Of a DNA stretch of 64,000 nucleotides, positions 17,635 through 26,276 are shown piece by piece. Numbering within the stretch: the stretch's first letter is position 1; each line of letters starts with the position of its first letter. Made by a program: the position numbers and the translations under genes. The stretch comes from Lunatimonas sp. (GTDB lineage Bacteria; Bacteroidota; Bacteroidia; Cytophagales; Cyclobacteriaceae). The notes under the pieces are model-generated. The model was not told the origin of the DNA, did no database searches, and saw only the letters and a list, made by a program, of their open reading frames with translations. The DNA lies in contig NZ_JAFIEU010000038.1 of assembly GCF_020832325.1 (NCBI RefSeq), positions 62,001 to 126,000 on the forward strand, written 5' to 3'.

Positions 17635-18753
17635 ATGGAGGTAATCAGCAGAGGAACTGTAGGAGGTATTCCGCTAGGAGATGCCCTGAAAAGCAAAACT
17701 TTTCCCGCCTTTGAGGTCTTGCCCTCTGGGCGTTGGCTGGCTGGTTTCAAGGCCTCGGAGAAGAAAGCCGATGCCCGGTACAAGTCGGTATGGATGACCT
17801 GGTCAGACGATCAGGGCACATCTTGGGTGCCGGCCTTTGTGCCCGTTGAGTTGCCTGAAGTATCCGGGAGGGTTGGTCAGGCCATTTCGATTTACTTTCT
17901 GGCACTGGGTGGGTCGCAGGTGCTGTTGGTGATCAACTGGGTAGATGAATCCGATCCCGAGGCACCCTTTTACGATCCTTCAGACGAAAGTTTGAAGGAT
18001 ACCCGTATCTTCTGGAGTATGAGTGAGGACTCTGGAGCGCACTGGTCCACTCCCCAGCTGATAGATACAACTGGGTTGGGCGGCCCTGCCCCCCTTACCG
18101 GACCGCCCATTCTACTGGGGGACGGTAGTTTGCTGTGTCAGTTGGAAATCAATAAGTACAAAGCAGATCCTTCAAAGTGGGTTCATCGCTCTGCCATGCT
18201 AAGATCGATAGATGGAGGTGTCACCTGGCCGGAGGTGCGTATTGTGACCGACTACCCGGATTGGTATTTTTGGGATCAGCGTCCCAATGTGTTGCAAGAT
18301 GGCCGCACGTTGGTAAATTACTTTTGGACCCTGGATGGAAAAAGAAACGAGTACCTGAACGTACACGAAGCAATTAGCAGCGATGGTGGAGCAAGTTGGT
18401 GCTTTCCTACCGATACAGGAATCTATGGGCAGCCAGGGCGACCTGTGCAGCTTGAAGACGGACGTATCCTGCTAATTTGCATTGATAGGTCTGTCGTACC
18501 GATTATCAGCGTATGGATTAAGGACAGCTTGGAAAGTCCTTTCACGAAGGTGGGGGATGTGTACCAGGCGGATTTACCCAAACAAGATTCCCGATATGTC
18601 AGCATGAATGAAGCTTGGTCAGAAATGGCAAAGTTTTCCGTGGGGCACCCTCAGTTGCTGTATTTGGGCGGCTCGGAGGTGTTGGCCTATTTCTATGCCG
18701 GCGTGCAGACTGACAGCACTGAAATCAACTATATCCATGTTTCATTGAAATGA
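17635..18753 (+). CDS. Sialidase-fold protein with four Asp-boxes, no signal peptide
   Basis: This 372-residue protein has four Asp-box-like motifs (SDDQGTSW, SEDSGAHW, SIDGGVTW, SSDGGASW), the hallmark of the six-bladed sialidase propeller. There is no signal peptide, so it appears cytosolic, unlike the related protein at 21211. That suits an intracellular glycosidase or lyase acting on an imported compound. The full Arg triad of true sialidases was not confirmed by eye. It lies between the symporter and the amidohydrolase fusion with gaps of ten and six bases, so it is part of the same operon. Confidence 0.75.
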   Translation: MEVISRGTVGGIPLGDALKSKTFPAFEVLPSGRWLAGFKASEKKADARYKSVWMTWSDDQGTSWVPAFVPVELPEVSGRVGQAISIYFLALGGSQVLLVINWVDESDPEAPFYDPSDESLKDTRIFWSMSEDSGAHWSTPQLIDTTGLGGPAPLTGPPILLGDGSLLCQLEINKYKADPSKWVHRSAMLRSIDGGVTWPEVRIVTDYPDWYFWDQRPNVLQDGRTLVNYFWTLDGKRNEYLNVHEAISSDGGASWCFPTDTGIYGQPGRPVQLEDGRILLICIDRSVVPIISVWIKDSLESPFTKVGDVYQADLPKQDSRYVSMNEAWSEMAKFSVGHPQLLYLGGSEVLAYFYAGVQTDSTEINYIHVSLK

Positions 18754-18759
18754 AAAGCC

Positions 18760-21096
18760 ATGAGCCGAACCGAACATTCAAAAAGCAATCCGTATAAATG
18801 GGAATATTCGGGAGTGGATAAGCGGAGCCTTTCCAGTCTGGAGGATTTTCTGCCTGAAAAGGTTTTCGACGCTCACGCCCATATTTACCGTGTGGAGGAT
18901 TTGGGTTTGGGCGACTCCCAAGCTAGTTTGTGGACCGGTGGGGGAAAGGATGCATCGATTCGTTCATGGCACGAGCAGGTTGCTCCTTTGTTCCCAAACG
19001 CAACGCTGGAAGGAGGTCTATTTTTTCCTGCGCCTCTGCCTCGTGCCGAAATTTTGCCTGCCAATCGGTATTTGATGCGGGAGCTGGATCAACACCCAGC
19101 TTCTCGTGGACTTGCCGTGGTGACGCCTGGCCTGAGACCCGAGGATCTGGCAGAGGTACTTTCCCATCCGCAGGTGATTGGATTGAAGCCTTACCATGTG
19201 TACAGCGCGGAAAAGCCGACCCCTCAGAGTTCCATTTCCGGGTTTTTTCCGGAGCACTGGTGGAGGTGGGCCCACGAGCACCAAGGGGTGGTCATGATGC
19301 ATATCGTCAAGGATGATGCCTTAATGGATCGGGGAAACGTCAATGAAATCCGCCGCATGTGTACGGAGTATCCCGGTATGCGGCTAGTGTTGGCTCACGC
19401 CGGTCGCTCCTTTCACGCCCCGCATGCTGCTGGGATGAAAGCAATCGCCGATCTGGAGAATGTTTGGTTTGACATGTCCGGTGTATGCGAGTCAGCGCCC
19501 ATGGAGTCCGTGATGGAGTATTTTGGTCCCCAGAAGCTTCTCTGGGGCAGTGATTTCCCGGTGTCTTCGCTGCGGGGAAGGGCGGTAACCGTAGGCGATG
19601 GTTTTTTCTGGATGGATGCGCAATCCTGCAATTGGAACCGTTCCCATGGCAGCCCCGTGTTGGTGGGGATTGAATCTTTGCGGGCACTTCGGCAGGCATG
19701 CCGCCGCATGTCCTTGAGTGCCTCCGATATTTCGGGTATTTTTTATGGTAATGTGCTGCGGATGTTAACGCTTGCGCCCAAGCGGACAAGCGAGGGACAA
19801 GACTTGTACAAAAAGGCCAAGCAGCGTATCCCCGGAGGCGTACAGCTTCTTTCGAAGCGTCCCGAAAACATGGCCCCGGGCCATTGGCCTCCCTATTTTA
19901 GCCGCGCCAAAGGCTGTACCGTTTGGGATATGGACGGGAATAGGTACGAGGATTTTTCTACCAACGCCGTAGGATCCTGCCTGTTGGGCTATGCCCACGA
20001 TGCTGTCAATCAAGCTGTGATGCGCAGGGTGCAATGGGGCAATATGTGTTCCCTGAATCCGCCTGAGGAAGTTGCCTTGGCGGAGGAATTATGCAATATT
20101 CACCCGTGGGCAGAGCAGGTGCGCTTTGTCAGAGGGGGCGGAGAGGCTTGTGCTGTAGCCGTGCGTATTGCTAGGGCGACCACAGGCCGCACCAAAGTGG
20201 CCGTGTGTGGGTATCACGGCTGGCAGGATTGGTATTTAGCAGCAAATTTGGGTGGACAGGATGCCTTGAAAGGCCACCTGCTTCCCGGCTTGGAGCCTGC
20301 GGGCGTGCCAGGTGAACTCCGAGGTACCACCATTACTTTCAGGTACAACGATTTGGAAGGCTTTCGAAAAGTGATGAATCAGCATGGGGACGAGTTGGCT
20401 GCGATAGTCATGGAACCCTGTAGGGGTGTGGATCCGGTCCCAGGATTTTTGGAGGAGATCCGTCGGGAGACCCGCCGTAGGGGCTGTCTGCTGGTGTTCG
20501 ATGAGATTACGGTGGGCTGGCGCCTGGGTTTTGGCGGTGCCCACCTGCGGTATGCCGTGGAGCCGGATATGGCGGTGTTTGCCAAAGCTTTGGGCAATGG
20601 ATATCCAATAGGAGCCATCATTGGAACCCGAGCGGCGATGGATGGAGCCCACGGATCCTTTATCAGCAGCACCTATTGGACCGAGGGTCTGGGGCCGGTA
20701 GCCGCGTTGGCGGTATTGCAGGCCATGCGGGAAACGGATGTGCCAGATCATGTACGCCAAGTTGGGATGCAGGTGCAGCAGGCTTGGCTAAGCCATGCCA
20801 ACCAATTGGGCTTGCGGGTGAAGGTGGGCGGATTTCCGAGTTTGTCCACCCTGAGCTTCGACTACCCAGAGGCCGAGATGCTTCGGACCCTATTTACCCA
20901 GCAAATGCTGCAGCGGGGGTTCTTGGCTGGTGCGGCATTCTACCCCACCTTGGCGCATACAGACAGCATAGTGGGTAGCTACACGGGAGCGCTGGGCGAG
21001 GTATTCGAGAAAATGGCCAAGGCAATTGAGGCCGGAAATATACGGCAGCTGTTACAGGGAGAAGTGGCCAAAAGCGGATTTGCCAGGCTTATTTGA
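18760..21096 (+). CDS. Amidohydrolase fused to class III aminotransferase
   Basis: This 778-residue protein has two complete enzyme domains. Residues 1 to about 340 are an amidohydrolase-2-type TIM barrel, with the HAH metal motif in VFDAHAHIYR, VLAHAGRSFH, and LLWGSDFPVS near the end of the barrel. Residues of about 345-778 are a class III PLP aminotransferase of the GSA-aminomutase type, with WDMDGNRYEDFSTNA, FDEITVGWR, and FAKALGNGYP with the PLP Lys near residue 609. The joint shows no stop or frameshift. One polypeptide could hydrolyse or decarboxylate a substrate and transaminate the product. It lies six bases after the sialidase-fold gene. Confidence 0.85.
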   Translation: MSRTEHSKSNPYKWEYSGVDKRSLSSLEDFLPEKVFDAHAHIYRVEDLGLGDSQASLWTGGGKDASIRSWHEQVAPLFPNATLEGGLFFPAPLPRAEILPANRYLMRELDQHPASRGLAVVTPGLRPEDLAEVLSHPQVIGLKPYHVYSAEKPTPQSSISGFFPEHWWRWAHEHQGVVMMHIVKDDALMDRGNVNEIRRMCTEYPGMRLVLAHAGRSFHAPHAAGMKAIADLENVWFDMSGVCESAPMESVMEYFGPQKLLWGSDFPVSSLRGRAVTVGDGFFWMDAQSCNWNRSHGSPVLVGIESLRALRQACRRMSLSASDISGIFYGNVLRMLTLAPKRTSEGQDLYKKAKQRIPGGVQLLSKRPENMAPGHWPPYFSRAKGCTVWDMDGNRYEDFSTNAVGSCLLGYAHDAVNQAVMRRVQWGNMCSLNPPEEVALAEELCNIHPWAEQVRFVRGGGEACAVAVRIARATTGRTKVAVCGYHGWQDWYLAANLGGQDALKGHLLPGLEPAGVPGELRGTTITFRYNDLEGFRKVMNQHGDELAAIVMEPCRGVDPVPGFLEEIRRETRRRGCLLVFDEITVGWRLGFGGAHLRYAVEPDMAVFAKALGNGYPIGAIIGTRAAMDGAHGSFISSTYWTEGLGPVAALAVLQAMRETDVPDHVRQVGMQVQQAWLSHANQLGLRVKVGGFPSLSTLSFDYPEAEMLRTLFTQQMLQRGFLAGAAFYPTLAHTDSIVGSYTGALGEVFEKMAKAIEAGNIRQLLQGEVAKSGFARLI

Positions 21097-21210
21097 GTGC
21101 AGTTTCTGCCCATCTTCTTTTCTTCCCAGAGATTACCGGACTTAGATACCTTTTACCTTTACGCTTAGGGGATAATTTTCTACCTTAATTGCATCCAAAC
21201 CTACGCTCGC

Positions 21211-22506
21211 ATGAAAAAGACATCCGATTTTCCCCGTCGGTCATTTCTGAAAAATACCCTGATAGGTAGTGTTGGTCTGTTGACCCTTTCGCCTTTGGCG
21301 CTCTCATCCTGTAGGAATGGAGGACTCTTTGGAAGAAAGCAAGAACTTGATTATACCACTCGGCTGGAAGTGCCCACCCGGTTTTACGACGGAGTAAGGT
21401 GCTGGGTGCATCCCCGTGCAGGACTGGTGCCCGGAGCGGGAAAGGGAGGCCTGCCGAGAATTGTCATGACATTAAACACATTGGAGCTCAGTGGCAGTGA
21501 TGTGTTCAAAGGGATGTATGGTATGTACAGCGATGATTTGGGGGAGACTTGGTCGGATCCGAAGCTTTCTGAGCCTTTGGCACCCCGCATGGAGCAAATA
21601 GACGGGGAGCAGCGGCCGGTGGCTGCCAGTGATTTTTGGCCTACTTGGCATGCAAAATCGGGCAAGCTATTGGGTACCGGACATACCATCGTCTATACGC
21701 CGGACTGGAAAGTAAGTTCCCCTCGGCCCAGGCATACCGCCTATTCGGTGTATGATCCGTTGGCTGACCGTTGGACGGTTTGGGATAAGCTGAAAATGCC
21801 GGATACCCCGTCTTTTCTAAATGCAGGGGCAGGGTGTGTTCAGCGTTACGACCTGCCCGATGGATCGATCCTATTGCCGATTTATTTTTCCCCACCGGGT
21901 GAAAATTCCCGAGTGACGGTAGCCAAATGCGGTTTTGACGGATCTGAACTAACTTACCTGGCACATGGCAACGAGCTGTCCGTACCGGACCAAAGCCGTG
22001 GCCTACACGAACCCTCGTTGACGTTTTTTGGAGGCAAGTATTTCCTTACGATCCGAAACGATCTACAGGGGTATGTGACCAAGAGTGCCAACGGATTGGA
22101 TTTTGAACCCATACAGCCCTGGCGGTTTGATGACGGGCAGGAGCTGGGAAATTACAACACCCAGCAGCATTGGGTGACCCACAGCGAAGGTCTATTCCTC
22201 GTTTACACCCGTCGGGGAGCTAATAATGACCACGTGTTTCGCCATCGGGCGCCCCTTTTCATTGCACAAGTAGATCCGGATCGAATGGTCGTCATACGGG
22301 AGACGGAGCGGATTTTGGTGCCGGAGCGCGGTGCCCGATTAGGCAACTTTGGGGTGACGGTCGTGAGTCCCGACGAAACCTGGGTGACGGTTTCCGAATG
22401 GATGCAGCCCGAGGGTGTGGAACAGTATGGCAGTGATGGGAGTGTATTTGTTGCAAGGATTCGGTGGAATCTCCCTAATAGAAATGATATATGCTGCGCG
22501 AAATAG
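21211..22506 (+). CDS. Tat-exported sialidase-fold protein with a repeat-altered C-terminus
   Basis: This 431-residue protein begins with a twin-arginine-type signal (PRRSFLKNTLIGSVGLLTLSPL, then SSC). The body is sialidase-like, with MYSDDLGETWSDP as an Asp-box and GLHEPSLTFFGGKYFLTIR typical of the fold. The last ten or so residues (NRNDICCAK) are encoded by the first unit of a short direct repeat (22485-22505), so the original end has been replaced. It follows the amidohydrolase fusion after 114 bases and may have its own promoter. It is the last gene before the GxxExxY insertion. Substrate unknown. Confidence 0.7.
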   Translation: MKKTSDFPRRSFLKNTLIGSVGLLTLSPLALSSCRNGGLFGRKQELDYTTRLEVPTRFYDGVRCWVHPRAGLVPGAGKGGLPRIVMTLNTLELSGSDVFKGMYGMYSDDLGETWSDPKLSEPLAPRMEQIDGEQRPVAASDFWPTWHAKSGKLLGTGHTIVYTPDWKVSSPRPRHTAYSVYDPLADRWTVWDKLKMPDTPSFLNAGAGCVQRYDLPDGSILLPIYFSPPGENSRVTVAKCGFDGSELTYLAHGNELSVPDQSRGLHEPSLTFFGGKYFLTIRNDLQGYVTKSANGLDFEPIQPWRFDDGQELGNYNTQQHWVTHSEGLFLVYTRRGANNDHVFRHRAPLFIAQVDPDRMVVIRETERILVPERGARLGNFGVTVVSPDETWVTVSEWMQPEGVEQYGSDGSVFVARIRWNLPNRNDICCAK

Positions 22507-22559
22507 GCTTGATGTATGCCTGCGGCGAAATATGAAAGTGATATATGCTGCGCGAAATA
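22485..22559 (+). repeat. Short tandem repeat, three units
   Basis: TGATATATGCTGCGCGAAAT is found exactly at 22485 and again at 22539 (21 bases including the final A). A looser copy, GATGTATGCCTGCGGCGAAA, starts at 22511. The spacing is 25-29 bases. The array overlaps the 3' end of the upstream sialidase-like gene and leads into a GxxExxY-like remnant. Confidence 0.75.
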
Positions 22560-22592
22560 CGCCTACGCCGAAGTATTGGGTTGCGTTTATGA
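22552..22592 (+). pseudogene. Possible GxxExxY remnant
   Basis: A short stretch reads YAEVLGCVYEV, similar to the YKIIGCVYQVHSELG start of the intact GxxExxY protein at 22788. Nothing recognisable follows. It may be a leftover of an earlier copy of the same element. The match is short and uncertain. Confidence 0.35.
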
Positions 22593-22757
22593 GGTTAGGA
22601 TCGCTTCGAGTTTTCGGTTTATTTTTATAGTTGGGGTGAGAAGTGCCTACTTTCCTGCCGTGATTTTGTCGAAAAATGGTAGGCTCTCAAGCAGTACATA
22701 TGCAAATGAAGAAAAACATAAGTAGGTAAAGTAGATTTAGCGTATTTTGAATAAATT

Positions 22758-22787
22758 CACTACCGAGGGCACAGATCAACACAGAGG
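22758..22787 (+). repeat. Degenerate CACAGAG-type repeat before the GxxExxY gene
   Basis: The sequence CACTACCGAGGGCACAGATC followed by AACACAGAG resembles the start of the hairpin units downstream of the gene (CACCACAGAGAGCACAGAGG). The gene is therefore flanked on both sides by this repeat type. Confidence 0.5.
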
Positions 22788-23159
22788 ATGGAATTGAATG
22801 ATTTGTCTTATAAAATAATCGGATGCGTATATCAGGTTCATTCCGAATTAGGCCCAGGTCTATTAGAATCTACCTATGAGGTTTGCTTGGAATATGAATT
22901 ACTGAAAGCAGGGTTAATGGTGGAAAGGCAAAAGCCACTTCCGGTAATTTACGATAACATCAGACTTGAAGCAGGCTATAGAATAGACCTTTTGGTCAAA
23001 AGTCAGATTATCTTGGAATTAAAGTCTGTGGACGAAATCGCGCCGATTCACAAAGCACAATTAATGACGTATTTGAAATTAACAGGGCTAAAATTAGGGC
23101 TTTTGATCAATTTCAATGTACTTCAAATGAAGACGGGGATTAAAAGAATAATCATGTAG
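22788..23159 (+). CDS. GxxExxY protein (PD-(D/E)XK nuclease-like)
   Basis: This 123-residue protein has the family signature GPGLLESTYE (GxxExxY) and a PD-(D/E)XK-like core. The core shows YRIDLLVKSQIILELKSV, with Asp and the ELK residues expected at the active site, and a HKAQLMTYLKLTG helix. The biochemical role of the family is not established. It breaks the catabolic island and is surrounded by the repeats at 22758-22787 and 23166-23388, so it probably arrived as, or travels with, a small mobile element. The neighbouring genes give no metabolic hint. Confidence 0.85.
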   Translation: MELNDLSYKIIGCVYQVHSELGPGLLESTYEVCLEYELLKAGLMVERQKPLPVIYDNIRLEAGYRIDLLVKSQIILELKSVDEIAPIHKAQLMTYLKLTGLKLGLLINFNVLQMKTGIKRIIM

Positions 23160-23165
23160 GAATTC

Positions 23166-23388
23166 ACCACAGAGAGCACAGAGGTGCACAGAGAAAAGAA
23201 AGAGCAACTCTGTGTTACTCCGAGTCCTGGGTGGTAAAACAAAGAAAAGTATCACCACAGAGAGCACGGAGGTGTACAGAGAAGAAAAAACTCTGTGAAA
23301 CTCTGAGTCCTCTGTGGTAAACAAAGAAAAGTATCACCACAGAGATCACAGAGGTGCATAGAGGAAAAAATCTGTGTAAATCCGTGGT
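23166..23388. repeat. Array of three ACCACAGAG hairpin units
   Basis: Three imperfect copies lie at 23166-23235, 23254-23318 and 23336-23388, each starting ACCACAGAG. Each copy can fold on itself; the clearest is the second, where ACCACAGAG pairs with CTCTGTGGT and an inner ACAGAG with CTCTGT. Units are joined by ACAAAGAAAAGTATC. Open frames on the minus strand across the array are only repeat translations. Confidence 0.85.
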
Positions 23389-23560
23389 GAACAAAAAAGC
23401 ACACATACGATTACTTTTTGATGGGTATCGGGACTGTTTTATTCCCAAGCCCCTGACGGGGCAGCCGTAAAAAAGTATTAGGATTCTACCAAAAAGTAAT
23501 AGCGATAACCTACCCGGACAAGTATCTTTGGTAATCGACGTTGTGAATGAACCTCAAACC
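23389..23560. other. Intergenic region with an inverted repeat and a GC hairpin
   Basis: ATTACTTTTTG at 23410-23420 is the exact inverse of CAAAAAGTAAT at 23490-23500. Between them GCCCC pairs with GGGGC around TGAC (23449-23462). A TATCTTTG element follows at 23523-23530, before the aldolase gene. Confidence 0.6.
23523..23530 (+). promoter_or_regulatory. -7 element TATCTTTG of the aldolase operon
   Basis: This is an exact match to TAnnTTTG, about 30 bases before the ATG at 23561. It suggests that the second block of the island has its own promoter downstream of the GxxExxY insertion. A TTG start at 23528 would overlap it and is rejected. Confidence 0.55.
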
Positions 23561-24379
23561 ATGGAAATGAGAAAAAGTCTCGTACTTAGAAAGTTGCGCA
23601 GTGGCGAAAAGGTCACCTGCTTTAAAATAAACTTGGCGGATGCTAGGTCGGTAGAAATTGCTGCCTTGGCCGGATTTGATTGCATTTGGGTAGACCAGGA
23701 GCATATTGGACAGGATTGGTCCATATTGGCTTCCCAGATATGGGCGGCGAAGGCGCATGGCAAAGACGTCGTCGTACGGGTTCCAAGGGGGAGTTACAGC
23801 GATTATGTGAAGCCGTTGGAATTGGATGCGGCAGGCATCATGGTGCCCCATGTAATGAATGTTGTAGAGGGGGCTGCGGTGGTGCGCCAAGTTCGATTTC
23901 ACCCGGTGGGCTTACGGGCAATCGACGGGGGAAATGCCGATGGTGCCTATACCGCCATGGATTTTAAGCAGTACCTGAGTGAGGCAAACACCGAACGCTT
24001 TGTGATTTTTCAGATTGAAGACCCCGAAGCATTGGACGCAATAGAGGAAATAGCGGCTTTGGACGGGTTTGATATGTTGTTTTTTGGTCCCGGAGATTTC
24101 AGTCAGGGAATCGGTGCGCCGGGTGAGTGGGACCATCCCAAGATTCAGGAAGCACGGAAGCGCGTGGCCGAGGTCGCTGCCAACTATGGAAAGTTTGCCG
24201 GAACGACAGGAGGTGTAGGTCAGTTGAAAGATTTGTATGCCCTGGGGTATCAGTTTGTTAGTATTGGTGCAGACGTGGTAGGCCTGACCCAATACTGTCA
24301 AAAGCTCCTGAGTGAGGTGCCGTCGACCCCGGCTAAGACAGAAGGAAATTCCTATTACCATTCCGGAGATATGCAATGA
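23561..24379 (+). CDS. HpcH/HpaI-family aldolase
   Basis: This 272-residue protein belongs to the class II pyruvate aldolase family. The motifs FDCIWVDQEHIGQDW, GIMVPHVMNV, FQIEDPEALDAIEEI and FGPGDFSQGIG match the metal-binding TIM barrel of HpcH/HpaI and 2-keto-3-deoxy-rhamnonate-type aldolases. It probably splits a 4-hydroxy-2-oxo acid into pyruvate and an aldehyde, a fitting last step after oxidation and transamination in the island. The ATG at 23561 (or 23567) is chosen over an in-frame TTG that lies in the promoter element. Its stop overlaps the start of the aldo/keto reductase (ATGA). Confidence 0.85.
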   Translation: MEMRKSLVLRKLRSGEKVTCFKINLADARSVEIAALAGFDCIWVDQEHIGQDWSILASQIWAAKAHGKDVVVRVPRGSYSDYVKPLELDAAGIMVPHVMNVVEGAAVVRQVRFHPVGLRAIDGGNADGAYTAMDFKQYLSEANTERFVIFQIEDPEALDAIEEIAALDGFDMLFFGPGDFSQGIGAPGEWDHPKIQEARKRVAEVAANYGKFAGTTGGVGQLKDLYALGYQFVSIGADVVGLTQYCQKLLSEVPSTPAKTEGNSYYHSGDMQ

Positions 24380-25332
24380 GGTACGTTGACCTGGGAAATA
24401 CCGGTTTGCGGGTATCGGAGGTGGCTTTTGGCGGGGTGGAAATCGGCTTGCCGTATGGCATAGGCGTACGGTCCGAGGCAGATATGCTGCAGGAAAGGGA
24501 GGCGGTCAATCTATTAAGCCGATCCTTGGAAGAGGGAATCAATTTTTTTGATACGGCAAGAATGTACGGTGAATCCGAGCGCCTGATGGGCATCGCTTTT
24601 GCATCCAAAAGGGATCAAGTCGTTATCAGTTCCAAATGCCGGCATTTTCGCGATCAAAAAGGGCAGCTTCCTGAAAGTGGAGAGCTAACCCAAATAATAC
24701 ATCGATCGGTAGAGGAAAGCCTGCTTGCCTTGCGCACGGATTACCTGGATCTGTTTATGTTGCATCAGGCAGATGAAGAGATCCTACAACGCGAAGAGAT
24801 CATCGGCGCCTTTCTAGCCCTAAAGCAGTCAGGAAAGGTCCGTAGCATTGGCGCATCAACCTATACCGTCGCGGAGTCAACCGTCGCAGTTGAAAGCGGT
24901 ATTTGGCAGGTGGTCCAATTGCCCTTCAATCTGTTGGATCAACGGCAGGCTACGGTGTTTGACGGGGCAGCCAATCGAGGAGTGGGATTGGTCATCCGCT
25001 CGGTATTGCTGAAGGGCTTGCTCAGCGAACGGGGCAAGAACCTGCCATTACCCCTGGAGCGGGTCGAAGAGCACATTCAAAAGTTAGCTGACTTGGCAGG
25101 TACAATGAATATTGATCTAACCACCTTGGCTATTCGCTTTGCCCTTTCTTTTGAAGCAGTATCCTCGGTGTTGGTGGGGATTGATCGGGAAAGCTACCTG
25201 CTTCATGCGATCGAAGCAGCACGCAACCCCCACCTGGACGAGAATGTTTTTGATACTGTCAAGCGGCTTGCATTTCCCGACCCAGAATTTATCGACCTAC
25301 CTCATTGGGACAGGATGGGGTGGTTAACCTAA
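24376..25332 (+). CDS. Aldo/keto reductase
   Basis: This 318-residue protein has the AKR signature: LGNTGLRVSEVAFGGVEIG at the N-terminus, FFDTARMYGESE with the catalytic Asp and Tyr, SSKCR in place of the usual Lys strand, and LDLFMLHQ. It reduces aldehydes or ketones with NAD(P)H. Its start overlaps the aldolase stop by four bases, so it may act on the aldehyde that enzyme releases. Confidence 0.85.
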   Translation: MRYVDLGNTGLRVSEVAFGGVEIGLPYGIGVRSEADMLQEREAVNLLSRSLEEGINFFDTARMYGESERLMGIAFASKRDQVVISSKCRHFRDQKGQLPESGELTQIIHRSVEESLLALRTDYLDLFMLHQADEEILQREEIIGAFLALKQSGKVRSIGASTYTVAESTVAVESGIWQVVQLPFNLLDQRQATVFDGAANRGVGLVIRSVLLKGLLSERGKNLPLPLERVEEHIQKLADLAGTMNIDLTTLAIRFALSFEAVSSVLVGIDRESYLLHAIEAARNPHLDENVFDTVKRLAFPDPEFIDLPHWDRMGWLT

Positions 25333-25350
25333 ACGAATGAACGGAAGTCT

Positions 25351-26274
25351 ATGATACGTATTGGTATATTGGGCATGAGTCCCGGCAATGCACACCCCTA
25401 TTCTTGGTCTGCCATTATCAACGGATCCTTTGACGGGCCTGAGATCGCAAGGATAGGCTATCCTGCGGTAGCTGCCTATCTTCAGGCAAACCGCGATACG
25501 TTGGGGATCTCCGGCGCCAGGGTGACGCACGTTTGGACTCAGGACTTGGAAATTAGCGAAAGCATCGCCAAATCGTCCAAGATACCCTACCTGGCGGAGG
25601 AGCTGGAGGATATGGTGGGCGAAGTCGATGCGGTGATTTTGGCGAGGGATGATCCGGAAAATCATGTCGATATGGCCAGGCCCTTTTTAGATGCCGGTAT
25701 TCCGGTATTTGTGGATAAACCACTGGCATTTAGTCAGGAGGATTTGGATTACTTTTCCGGCCAAGTGGCCGTGGGTAAGTTTCTCATGTCCTGTTCTTCC
25801 ATGCGCTACGCACAGGAGTGCAGGACGGTGAAAGCGGAGTTAGGTACCTTAGGTACGATCCACTTGGTGACCGCAGTTGGGAAAAAAGACTGGAAAAAAT
25901 ACGGTGTACATTTGGTAGAAGCGCTTTTCAGCACCTTGGACGACCCCATTCCGCTTTGGGTGCGGCACGTCGGGGAGACGGATAAAGATACCGTGGTGAT
26001 GGAGTTTGAAGGAGGCATCAAAGCGAGCATTCACCTCTTTTCGGATATTTGCGGTACCTTTCAGCTCTCCTTTTTCGGTAGCGATGGCTGGCGAATGGCC
26101 GATATCCGCAACTCCTACAGCATGTTTCGGGACAATATGTTGGAGTTCGTCCGGTCTGTAGAGGAAGGAGCTAGCCGCTTGGATTTTGGCAAAACCTACC
26201 GCATCATCCAAACCGTAATCGGTGCTCAAACGAGTTTGGAAAATGGAGGGATTGTGGTCCCATTGAAGAAATAG
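25351..26274 (+). CDS. Gfo/Idh/MocA-family oxidoreductase
   Basis: This 307-residue protein has an N-terminal dinucleotide fold (IRIGILGMSPGNAHPYSW, a variant of GxGxxG), DAVILARDDPENHVDMARPF, and the conserved VFVDKPLAF with the catalytic Lys. The C-terminal part is an alpha/beta substrate domain. The family oxidises or reduces sugars and cyclitols. It starts 18 bases after the aldo/keto reductase and ends two bases before the first SDR. Confidence 0.8.
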   Translation: MIRIGILGMSPGNAHPYSWSAIINGSFDGPEIARIGYPAVAAYLQANRDTLGISGARVTHVWTQDLEISESIAKSSKIPYLAEELEDMVGEVDAVILARDDPENHVDMARPFLDAGIPVFVDKPLAFSQEDLDYFSGQVAVGKFLMSCSSMRYAQECRTVKAELGTLGTIHLVTAVGKKDWKKYGVHLVEALFSTLDDPIPLWVRHVGETDKDTVVMEFEGGIKASIHLFSDICGTFQLSFFGSDGWRMADIRNSYSMFRDNMLEFVRSVEEGASRLDFGKTYRIIQTVIGAQTSLENGGIVVPLKK

Positions 26275-26276
26275 CT

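Noticed and set aside
23166-23388. CRISPR array
   Set aside because: The units are imperfect, of unequal length, self-complementary and joined by a constant linker rather than unique spacers; no Cas genes are near.
23094-23448. Two long minus-strand open frames across the hairpin array
   Set aside because: They run through all three repeat units, so their sequence is only repeat translation (for example HLCALCGE-like strings).
23528-23530. TTG start for the aldolase
   Set aside because: The codon is part of the TATCTTTG promoter element; the ATG at 23561 is the better start.
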